From assembly GCA_021793675.1 (NCBI GenBank), contig JAJYSG010000019.1, positions 1-40,096 on the forward strand: a stretch of 40,096 nt of DNA, read 5' to 3'. The notes below the pieces were generated by a model. The model was not told the origin of the DNA. It searched no databases and saw only the letters and a program-made list of their open reading frames with translations. Position numbers and translations under genes: made by a program. Below are positions 31,304-38,789 of this stretch, in pieces. Each line of letters starts with the position of its first letter. The stretch's first letter is position 1. The DNA is from Actinomycetes bacterium (GTDB taxonomy: Bacteria > Actinomycetota > Actinomycetes > Actinomycetales > Cellulomonadaceae).

Positions 31304-32779
31304 TCAGCCGACTCTGGCGGATGACGCCGCACGTCCACCCGTCGCAGCATCGGATCCGTCCGCGCGCGCGATCGCGGGCAGCAGCCGGCTCGCTGGGACC
31401 AGCGCCAGCGTGAGCCCCGCCTGGACCGCGAGGATGGCCACGACGGCGTGGGGCATCGAGCCGCGTGCGGCGAGACTCGTGAACAGGCTGCCGAGGCCGG
31501 CCACCCCGATTGACATCGCCGTCTGCTGGGCGGTCACCAGGACACCGCTGCCGACCCCCGCGGCGTACGCGGGCACCTCGGACAGGATCAGGCGGAACAG
31601 CGAGCCGACGCCCATCGCCTGGCCGACGCCGACGAGGACGAGTGCGGCGATCGCGATCCGAAGGGACATCATCGGCCAACTCGTCGCGGCGAGGGCGAGC
31701 AGCGTGGCCAGCCCCGCGGCCTCGATCGCGAGGCCGAGGGTGAGCACGTTGCGGTCGAGCCGTCGCAGCAACGCGGGGACGGCGAACGAGGTGGCGAAGT
31801 AGGCCACGCCGACGGGCGTGATGGCGAGACCCGCGCTCAGCGCGTCCTTCCGCAGGCCGTCTTGCACGCCGATCGCGAAGACGAACATGAACACCCCGAA
31901 CACCGCGAAGAACCCGACCAGGACGGGGAGCCCTCGGCGCATCGAGCCGACCGTCAGGATCGACGGCGGCAGCAGGGGCGCACGCCCAGCGCGCTCGGTG
32001 CGTCGCGACACCGCGACGAAGGCGGCCGCGAGGAGCGGCACCGCGGCCAACGTCACCCAGGACCACCAGGGCCATCCGAGGGTCGATCCCTCGGTCAAGG
32101 GGACGAGGAGCGCTGCGATCGCGAGGCCCAGCAGAACCGTGCCGGGCACGTCCACACCGGCCGCGTGCGCGGCCCGGGTCTGCGGAACCGTGCGGCGCAG
32201 CACGAGCAGAGCCACGACACCGACCGGAACGTTGACGAGGAAGATCAGGCGCCACCCGCTGCCGGCGACGTCGGCATCGACGAGCACCCCGCCGAGCAGC
32301 TGCCCGACGATTCCCGACAGCCCCCCGGCCACCGCGTACAGACCGATCGCCCGGTGCCTGGCCCGTCCCTCGAGGGAGCTGTGGAACGTGGCGAGCGTCT
32401 GCGGCGTCATGAGCGCGGCGCTGGCGCCTTGGAGAACCCGGGCGACCAGCAGGATCGGGACGCTCGGGGCGAGCCCCGCTGCCAGAGAGGTCACCGTGAA
32501 GGCCGCGATCCCCACGGTGAACATGAACCGTCGACCCAGGTCGTCGCCGAGCCGTCCCCCGGTGACAAGCATGACGGCGTAGGCCGTGCCATAGCCGGCG
32601 ACGATCAGCTCGAGCGCCGCCGAGCTGGCGTGCAGGTCGCGCTGGATGGTGGGAAGCGCGACGTTGGTGATGAAGAAGTCGAGGTTGGCCAGGAACGGCC
32701 CAGCCAGCAGCACGAGCATCCCGAGGTTCCCCAGGCTGGGCACCGAGACTCTCGGCTCAGCGGCGGTCTGTGTGGTCAC
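31304..32779 (-). CDS. MFS drug-efflux type transporter (DHA2/EmrB-like, 14 TM)
   Basis: The 491-residue protein has about 14 hydrophobic segments and motifs of the DHA2 drug:proton antiporters: FLANLDFFITNVALPTIQRD in helix 1, the GGRLGDDLGRR loop (motif A), ILLVARVLQGASAALMTPQT (motif B) and AVAGGLSGIVGQLLGGVLVD (motif C). Substrate unknown; a toxic compound is likely. The GTG at 32779 was chosen because the conserved N-terminus follows at once and a GATGCT -10-like hexamer ends 6 bases before it. It is divergent from an XRE regulator across only 18 bp, so local control is probable. Confidence 0.92.
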   Translation of the reverse strand: MTTQTAAEPRVSVPSLGNLGMLVLLAGPFLANLDFFITNVALPTIQRDLHASSAALELIVAGYGTAYAVMLVTGGRLGDDLGRRFMFTVGIAAFTVTSLAAGLAPSVPILLVARVLQGASAALMTPQTLATFHSSLEGRARHRAIGLYAVAGGLSGIVGQLLGGVLVDADVAGSGWRLIFLVNVPVGVVALLVLRRTVPQTRAAHAAGVDVPGTVLLGLAIAALLVPLTEGSTLGWPWWSWVTLAAVPLLAAAFVAVSRRTERAGRAPLLPPSILTVGSMRRGLPVLVGFFAVFGVFMFVFAIGVQDGLRKDALSAGLAITPVGVAYFATSFAVPALLRRLDRNVLTLGLAIEAAGLATLLALAATSWPMMSLRIAIAALVLVGVGQAMGVGSLFRLILSEVPAYAAGVGSGVLVTAQQTAMSIGVAGLGSLFTSLAARGSMPHAVVAILAVQAGLTLALVPASRLLPAIARADGSDAATGGRAASSARVG

Positions 32780-32784
32780 CCCGC

Positions 32785-32791
32785 TAGCATC
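32785..32791. promoter_or_regulatory. Overlapping divergent -10 boxes of the MFS and XRE genes
   Basis: On the plus strand TAGCAT (32785-32790) precedes the XRE GTG (32798) by 7 bases. On the minus strand GATGCT (32786-32791) precedes the MFS GTG (32779) by 6 bases. Both transcripts would be leaderless, and the two hexamers share five base pairs, so one polymerase should exclude the other. Confidence 0.45.
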
Positions 32792-32797
32792 GAGACT

Positions 32798-33652
32798 GTG
32801 CGAAACGGGTACCAGGAGCGTGCTGATACTGGTAGTGCTGCCACCAGGCAGCGGGAGCTCGCCGCCTTTCTGCGCAGCCGGCGCGAGCGGATCACGCCGG
32901 ACTCGCTGGGGCTGCCCGTGGCGGCGCGACGGCGAGCACCCGGCCTGCTGCGGGAAGAGGTCGCGCAGCTGGCCGGCATCGGGGTCACCTGGTACACGTG
33001 GCTGGAGCAGGGCCGGGACATCCGGGTCTCCGAGCAGGTGCTGGAGGCGGTGGCCCGCACGCTGCGTCTCGATCGCGACGAGCGTGCCCACCTGTTCGTC
33101 CTTGCCGGGACGACCCCGCCCCCGGCGACCAAGGACTACGTGGTCGACGAGCCGACCAGGCGGCTGATGGACGCCGTGCTGCCCTTCCCCGCGTGCGTCC
33201 AGAACGCCAAGTACGACCTCCTCGCTCACAACCGCGCCTACGCGCGGCTCATCGGTGACCTCAGCACGGTGCCGGCGGTGGAGCGCAACAGCATGTGGCT
33301 CGCGTTCACCGACCCGGCGTGGCGGGCCGCTCTGCCGGACTGGGACGTAGTCACGGGACGCATGGTCGCCCAGCTCCGCGCCCGCACCGCCAACCACCTC
33401 GACGACCCTGCCTGGCAGGCGTTCCTGCGCCGGCTGTCGGCAGCCTCGCCGGAGTTCGCGCGGCTGTGGGACAGGCACGAGGTCACCGAGGCGGCGACCG
33501 AGCACAAGCCGGTCCGGCATCCTCGGCTGGGACTGCTGCGGTTCGACGTCGCCACGTCGTGGCTCGCGCCGAGCAGCAACGTGCGGCTCGTCGTCTTCAC
33601 GCCGGCCGACAAGCGGACAGCGGCGCGACTCCCGCTGCTCACCGCCGAGTAG
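32798..33652 (+). CDS. XRE-type regulator with MmyB-like ligand domain
   Basis: The 284-residue protein starts with a helix-turn-helix of the Cro/CI class (TRQRELAAFLRSRRERITPD, RAPGLLREEVAQLAGIGVTW, YTWLEQGRDIRVSEQVLEAV), typical of the MmyB-type regulators. The rest (FPACVQNAKYDLLAHNRAYA, SMWLAFTDPAWRA, EVTEAATEHKPVRHPRLGLL) is the MmyB-like PAS-related domain that may bind a fatty-acyl ligand. Because it is divergent to the MFS gene with shared promoter bases, it probably controls that gene. The GTG at 32798 has no ribosome site and fits a leaderless start. Confidence 0.9.
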   Translation: MRNGYQERADTGSAATRQRELAAFLRSRRERITPDSLGLPVAARRRAPGLLREEVAQLAGIGVTWYTWLEQGRDIRVSEQVLEAVARTLRLDRDERAHLFVLAGTTPPPATKDYVVDEPTRRLMDAVLPFPACVQNAKYDLLAHNRAYARLIGDLSTVPAVERNSMWLAFTDPAWRAALPDWDVVTGRMVAQLRARTANHLDDPAWQAFLRRLSAASPEFARLWDRHEVTEAATEHKPVRHPRLGLLRFDVATSWLAPSSNVRLVVFTPADKRTAARLPLLTAE

Positions 33653-33669
33653 TCGCAGTGACAGGTCGA

Positions 33670-33689
33670 CGGACAACGGACGGTGTCCG
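33670..33689 (+). terminator. Possible terminator of the XRE gene
   Basis: CGGACA (33670-33675) pairs with TGTCCG (33684-33689) around an 8-nt loop, 17 bp past the XRE stop. The remaining sequence up to the tRNA (to 33933) contains no recognisable gene. Confidence 0.35.
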
Positions 33690-33903
33690 CGGGCCGCCGA
33701 GCAACCGCGGCCGACCCGGAACCGAGCCGACGGGTGCGCAGGGACAAGGGCTATCCGCCCCGGGCGAACGGCGCCTGGCTGCGTTCCCGCGAGATCGCGG
33801 CGACGATCTGCATCACGATCAGACCGGGCCACTTGGGCAGCCCCGTCGAAGACTCCAGACCGCACTCGTGCGGCAACTTCTGCGGCTGCGTACGTTCCTG
33901 CAT

Positions 33904-33922
33904 TTCAGAGGCCACTTCTGAA
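33904..33922 (-). terminator. Hairpin just past the tRNA-Leu 3' end
   Basis: TTCAGA (33904-33909) and TCTGAA (33917-33922) are perfect inverted arms around a 7-nt loop, 11 bp beyond the tRNA 3' end. A GAGGC/GCCTC pairing overlaps it. It is a candidate terminator for the tRNA transcript. Confidence 0.35.
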
Positions 33923-33933
33923 GCCTCCACGAG

Positions 33934-34017
33934 TGTCCGGAAGGGGACTTGAACCCCTACGCCCTATACGGGCACTAGCACCTCAAGCTAGCGCGTCTGC
34001 CATTCCGCCACCCGGAC
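33934..34017 (-). tRNA. tRNA-Leu (anticodon GAG)
   Basis: On the minus strand an 84-nt cloverleaf reads: acceptor GTCCGGG pairing with the 3' end before discriminator A, D-arm in TGGCGGAATGGCAGACGC, anticodon stem CTAGC-loop TTGAGGT-GCTAG with anticodon GAG, a long variable arm with GCCC/GGGC as expected for a class II leucine tRNA, and T-arm AGGGGTTCAAGTCCCCT. CCA is not encoded. GAG reads CUC and CUU codons. Confidence 0.97.
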
Positions 34018-34139
34018 AGGTGGTCACCCAGGGGCCCGCGGACCCCTCAGGTGCGGCCAGAAAGATAGCACGGTGCGGCACCCTCGCTCGCATCGCAGGT
34101 ACGGCAGACTGACCGGGAGCGAGGCGACCAGGAGGGGCG

Positions 34140-35294
34140 ATGGCCGACCAGTCGAGGACGGACGGCGTGGCGTTCGAGCACACCGCACCACGGTGGCTCC
34201 GCACGGCGGGCGGGGTGTCGTGGCGCCTGCTGGCGGTCACGCTGGCGATCGTGGTGGTGTTCTTCGCGCTGTCCAAGATTCAGCTCGTCGTCATCGCCGT
34301 GTTCCTGGCGTTCGTCATCACCGCGGTGCTGCGGCCGATCGTCAACTGGCTCTCCCGTTGGGTGGCGCGCGGCGTGGCGGTCGGGCTGTCGCTGCTGCTC
34401 GGCACGGCGTTCCTCGCGGGGATGCTCACGTACGTCGTCTACTCGGTGGCCAACCAGTGGACGTCGCTGTCGAGCCAGTTCGGCCAGGGCATCGGTCAGA
34501 TCACCACCTGGCTGACCGGCGGCCACCTGCCGTTCCGCCTGACGAACGAGCAGCTGACCGCTTGGATCGACCAGGGCGTGCAATGGGTGCAGGGCCACGC
34601 CGGGCAGATCGCCGGTCAGGCGGCGGCCAGCGCCGGGTCGGCCGTCGAGGTGTTCACCGCGGTGATCATCGCGGCGTTCTGCGCCATCTTCTTCCTCGCC
34701 CGCGGCGCCGAGATGTGGACCTGGTTCCTCAACCAGCTGCCCGTTCGGGTGCGCCAGGGCTGGATCGCGGCGGGCGTGGCGGGGTGGAGCTCGTTCTCCG
34801 GCTACACGCGCGGCATCGTCATCATCGCGGTGACCGACGGGTTGCTCGCCTTCACCTGGCTGGCGGTGCTGCGCATCCCGCTCGCCGCGCCGCTGGCGGT
34901 GCTCGTGCTGCTCGGTGCGTTCGTGCCGCTCGTCGGCGCCCCGGCGGCCATGGTCGTCGCGGTGATCGTCGCGCTCGCCACGAAGGGCGTCGTGTGGGCG
35001 CTGCTCGTCGGCCTGGGCATCGCGCTCATCGGGCAGTTCGAAGGCCACGTGCTGCAGCCGCTGGTCATGGGCCGACAGGTGTCGTTGCACCCGATCGTGG
35101 TCGCCCTCTCGGTGGCCATCGGCGGCCTTGTGGCCGGCATCTTCGGCGCCGTCGTCGCGGTGCCGCTCGTCTCGGTGTCGTGGGCCGTGTTCTCCCGGCT
35201 GCGAACCCTGGACCCTCCGATGGACGCGGCGGAGGTCGAGGCGGCCACCGGGCAGCTTCCCGTGGTGACGCAGGTGTCGCCCGCCGCGAGCTGA
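34140..35294 (+). CDS. AI-2E family transporter
   Basis: The 384-residue membrane protein has about 8 hydrophobic segments with a soluble region (about residues 105-165) between them. The family hallmark near the C-terminus is present: GQFEGHVLQPLVMGRQVSLH, then PIVVALSVAIGGLVAGIFGA. Family members include the AI-2 exporter TqsA and Na+/H+ antiporters, so the substrate here is uncertain. The ATG has AGGAGGGG 5 bases upstream. It stops 3 bp before the convergent dnaE2 stop. Confidence 0.92.
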   Translation: MADQSRTDGVAFEHTAPRWLRTAGGVSWRLLAVTLAIVVVFFALSKIQLVVIAVFLAFVITAVLRPIVNWLSRWVARGVAVGLSLLLGTAFLAGMLTYVVYSVANQWTSLSSQFGQGIGQITTWLTGGHLPFRLTNEQLTAWIDQGVQWVQGHAGQIAGQAAASAGSAVEVFTAVIIAAFCAIFFLARGAEMWTWFLNQLPVRVRQGWIAAGVAGWSSFSGYTRGIVIIAVTDGLLAFTWLAVLRIPLAAPLAVLVLLGAFVPLVGAPAAMVVAVIVALATKGVVWALLVGLGIALIGQFEGHVLQPLVMGRQVSLHPIVVALSVAIGGLVAGIFGAVVAVPLVSVSWAVFSRLRTLDPPMDAAEVEAATGQLPVVTQVSPAAS

Positions 35295-35297
35295 GGC

Positions 35298-38200
35298 TCA
35301 CCGGAAGTCCCGGCTCGACGTGCGGACCCGCAGCGACAGCGGGGCCAGGTGCTCGGCGACGAGGTTCGTCGCGTCGTCGTTGCGTTCCAGCCGGCCCCGC
35401 ACGACGAGCGCCTTCGCGGTCCGTGCGGTGCGGCGGAACCGCTGCCACAGGCCGGCCGAGCAGATGACGTTGAGCAGCCCGGTCTCGTCCTCCAGCGACA
35501 GGAACGTCACACCCTGCGCGGTGCCCGGCCGCTGCCGGTGCGTCACCACGCAAGAACACGCCACACGTCCGCCGGGCACCGGATCCCGGTAGGTGTCCGC
35601 CACGCGCAGCACGCCCGCCTCGTCGAGACCGGCCCGGACGAACTGCGTCGGGTAGGAGTCGACCGACACGCCCGTCGCCCACACGTCGGCGGTCGCCTCC
35701 TCGACGCGCTCCAGGCCGGGCAGGGTCGGCGCGGCGACACCGACCGACACGCCGGGCAGGGTGTCCGGTCCCTCCGCGGCCAGCGCGCCGGCCGCCCACA
35801 GACCCTCCCGCCGGCTGACGCCGAGCGACAACAGTGCGCCGGCCGTCGCCAGCGACTCGAGCTGGGAGGTCGTCAGGTCGACCCGACGGACCAGGTCGTG
35901 CAGGTCCAGGTAGGGGCCGTGCGCCTGCCGCTCGTCGACCAGCCGGGTCGCGGTCTCCTCGCCGATGGCGCGGACCGGTGCCAGGCCCAGCCGGACCGCC
36001 AGGGACCGGGCGGGACCGTGACCCGGCACGGCGCCGTGCTCGTCCGTCAGGCGGCCCGCCGCCGCGCTCTCGTCGCCGGCCGTGCCCGGTGGTGGCACCG
36101 GACCGGTGCCGCTCGGGCGGGGCACCAGCCGCGGTTCACCGCCTGGCGGGATCGGCCCGACGCGTTCGACGAGCGCCTGCACGCCGGACGCCTGCACGTC
36201 GGGGCGCAGCACGCCGACGCCGTGCCGACGGGCGTCGGCCGCCAGGCTCTGCGGCGAGTAGAAGCCCATGGGCTGGGCCGCGAGCACACCGGCGTAGAAC
36301 GCGGCCGGGTGATGCACCTTGAGCCACGCGCTGGCGTAGACCAGGTACGCGAACGAGTACGCGTGCGACTCGGGGAAGCCGAAGTCGGCGAACGCCTTGA
36401 GCTTGTCGTAGATCTGCTCGCCGACGTCGCGCACGATCCCGTTGCGCGCCATCCCGTCGAGCAGCCGCTGGTGCAGCGCCTCCATCCGTTCCAGCGACCG
36501 CTTCGACCCCATCGCCCGGCGCAGCTGGTCCGCCTCGGCGGCGCTGAACCCGGCGGCGTCGACCGCCATCTGCATCAGCTGCTCCTGGAACAGCGGCACA
36601 CCCTTGGTGCGCTCGAGGGACGGCCGCAGCAGCGGATGCAGGAACGTCACCTCCTCCCGTCCGCGGGCGCGCTCGATGTACGGGTGCACCGAGCCGCCCT
36701 GGATGGGTCCGGGGCGGATGAGCGCCACCTCGATGACGATGTCGTAGAAGCTCTTCGGCGCCAGGCGCGGCAGCGTGCCCATCTGCGCGCGCGACTCCAC
36801 CTGGAACACCCCGACCGAGTCGGCCGCACCCAGCAGCTCGTAGACCCTCGGGTCCTCCTGCGGCAGGCCGTGCAGCGTGAGCTGCTCCCCCGTGTGCCGC
36901 TCGACCTCCGCGAACATCAGCCGCAGCGCGGTGAGCATCCCCAGCCCGAGCAGGTCGAACTTCACCAGGCCGGCGTCGGCGCAGTCGTCCTTGTCCCACT
37001 GCAGCACGGTGCGCCCCGGCATCCGCGCCCACTCCACCGGGCACACCTCGATCACCGGCCGGTCGCACATCACCATGCCTCCGGAGTGGATGCCTAGGTG
37101 CCTCGGCAGCCGCAGCATCCGGTCGGCGAGGTCGATCACGGCGTCCGGGATCTCGGCCTCCGTCTCCGCGGACGGCGGCAGCACGTCCGGCACCACGTCG
37201 TGCCCGCCCTCGACCGAGCCCCCCGGCTCGGGCGCGGCCGGGCCGGAGCGGTACACCGTCCACCACTCGCTGGGGATGCGCGGCCCGCGCAGGCTGCCCC
37301 ACCGCTCGATCGACGTGCTCCACGCGTCCTGCTGGCCGACGTCGTAGCCGAGCGCGCGCGCCGCGTCGCGCACCGCCGAGCGCGGCCGGTAGGAGATGAC
37401 GTTGGCCACCTGCGCGGCGTGCTCACGGCCGTGCTTGGCGTAGACGTACTGGATCACCTCCTCGCGGCGCTTGGACTCGATGTCGACGTCGATGTCCGGC
37501 GGCCCGTCCCGCTCGGGGGCGAGGAACCGCTCGAACAGCAGGTGGTGCGCCACCGCGTCGACCGCGGTGACACCCAGCGCGTAGCAGACCGCCGAGTTGG
37601 CCGCCGACCCACGTCCCTGCGCGAGGATCCCGTGCTCGCGGCAGAACCGCACCAGGTCGTAGACGACGAGGAAGTACCCGGGGAACCCGAGGTCCTCGAT
37701 GACGCGCAGCTCGTGCTCGATCTGCACGTACGCCCCCAGGACCCGCTCCGCCCCTGGCGGCCCGTACCGCTCGGCGGCCCCTCGGCGGACGAGCTCGCGC
37801 AGCCAGCTGACCTCGTCGTGCCCGGGTGGCACCGGGTACGGCGGCAGCCGCGGCGCGACGAGCGAGAGGTCGAACGCGCACTCCGCAGCGAGCTCGGCGG
37901 CGGTGGGCACGGCCTGCGGGTGACGGCGGTGCAGCATGAGCATCTCGGCCGCCGAGCGCAGGTGCGCCATGGGAGCGGCGGGCAGCCAGCCGTCCATGTC
38001 GTCGAGCGAGGAACGCGCCCGCACGGTGGCCAACGCGGCCGCAAGGTCCGCGTCCCGCGGCGTCGCGTAGTGGACGTTCCCGGTCGCGACGAGCGGCAGC
38101 CGGGCCCGGGACGCCAGCTCGGCCAGGGCGTCGGCCAGCTCCGCGTCGTGCGCGTCGCCGGTCGCGGTGACCTCGACGGCGACGTTGTCGTGCCCGAACA

Positions 38201-38789
38201 GCGCCACGAGCCGGTCGAGCTCGGCCCGCGCCGCGTCGAGCCCCCCGGCGACGACGCCCACCGTGCCCGAGGGGTCGCCACCGGCCAACGCACGGCGCAC
38301 GGCGCCCTTGCGGCACCCGGTCAGCACCAGCCACCGGCCGGCGGCGAGCGCCGCGAGCTCCTCGAGCCGGTAGTCGGCGGCCCCCTTCTCCCCGGTGCGC
38401 AGGTGCGCCTCCGCGATGGCACGCGACAGCGCCCGGTAGCCGTCCGGTCCGCGGGCGAGCACGACGAGGTGGGTCGAGCGCGGGTCGGGGACGGCCGTCG
38501 GAGGATCGAGCACGGGCATGCCCGGGATCGCGCGGGTTCGCTCCCGCGGGTGCCGCCGCCCGTCCGGTGCGGGCAGGTGCAGCTCCGCGCCGAACACCGT
38601 CGGCACCTGGACCGCCTTGGCGGCCTGGCTGACCCGCACCACCCCGTACAGGCCGTCGTGGTCGGTGACCGCCAGCGCCTCCAGCCCGAGCCGGGCGGCC
38701 TCCGCGGCGAGCTCTTCGGGCTGGCTCGCGCCGTCGAGGAACGAGTAGGCGGTGTGCGCATGCAGCTCGGCGTAGCGGACGTCAGTCAT
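35298..38789 (-). CDS. dnaE2: Error-prone DNA polymerase DnaE2 (ImuC)
   Basis: DnaE2 is the translesion polymerase of the actinobacterial mutasome, working with ImuA' and ImuB after SOS induction. The 1163-residue chain begins with a PHP domain (YAELHAHTAYSFLDGASQPE). The C-family catalytic motif PDIDVDIES lies at 431-439 with Asp432, Asp434 and Asp436 in it, followed by KRREEVIQYVYAKHGREHAA. A FADFGFPESHAYSFAYLVYA segment, a helix-hairpin-helix region and an OB-fold (CSCVVTHRQRPGTAQGVTFL) complete the layout. PDIDVDIES rather than the DnaE1 form marks the DnaE2 branch. It is longer than the roughly 1080 residues of mycobacterial DnaE2 because of Pro/Gly-rich inserts near residues 500-545 and 875-930. 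The ATG overlaps imuB by 8 bp. Confidence 0.95.
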   Translation of the reverse strand: MTDVRYAELHAHTAYSFLDGASQPEELAAEAARLGLEALAVTDHDGLYGVVRVSQAAKAVQVPTVFGAELHLPAPDGRRHPRERTRAIPGMPVLDPPTAVPDPRSTHLVVLARGPDGYRALSRAIAEAHLRTGEKGAADYRLEELAALAAGRWLVLTGCRKGAVRRALAGGDPSGTVGVVAGGLDAARAELDRLVALFGHDNVAVEVTATGDAHDAELADALAELASRARLPLVATGNVHYATPRDADLAAALATVRARSSLDDMDGWLPAAPMAHLRSAAEMLMLHRRHPQAVPTAAELAAECAFDLSLVAPRLPPYPVPPGHDEVSWLRELVRRGAAERYGPPGAERVLGAYVQIEHELRVIEDLGFPGYFLVVYDLVRFCREHGILAQGRGSAANSAVCYALGVTAVDAVAHHLLFERFLAPERDGPPDIDVDIESKRREEVIQYVYAKHGREHAAQVANVISYRPRSAVRDAARALGYDVGQQDAWSTSIERWGSLRGPRIPSEWWTVYRSGPAAPEPGGSVEGGHDVVPDVLPPSAETEAEIPDAVIDLADRMLRLPRHLGIHSGGMVMCDRPVIEVCPVEWARMPGRTVLQWDKDDCADAGLVKFDLLGLGMLTALRLMFAEVERHTGEQLTLHGLPQEDPRVYELLGAADSVGVFQVESRAQMGTLPRLAPKSFYDIVIEVALIRPGPIQGGSVHPYIERARGREEVTFLHPLLRPSLERTKGVPLFQEQLMQMAVDAAGFSAAEADQLRRAMGSKRSLERMEALHQRLLDGMARNGIVRDVGEQIYDKLKAFADFGFPESHAYSFAYLVYASAWLKVHHPAAFYAGVLAAQPMGFYSPQSLAADARRHGVGVLRPDVQASGVQALVERVGPIPPGGEPRLVPRPSGTGPVPPPGTAGDESAAAGRLTDEHGAVPGHGPARSLAVRLGLAPVRAIGEETATRLVDERQAHGPYLDLHDLVRRVDLTTSQLESLATAGALLSLGVSRREGLWAAGALAAEGPDTLPGVSVGVAAPTLPGLERVEEATADVWATGVSVDSYPTQFVRAGLDEAGVLRVADTYRDPVPGGRVACSCVVTHRQRPGTAQGVTFLSLEDETGLLNVICSAGLWQRFRRTARTAKALVVRGRLERNDDATNLVAEHLAPLSLRVRTSSRDFR

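Noticed and set aside
33653-33933. Small frames between the XRE gene and tRNA-Leu as a hidden gene
   Set aside because: None has a ribosome site, leaderless promoter or recognisable protein sequence.
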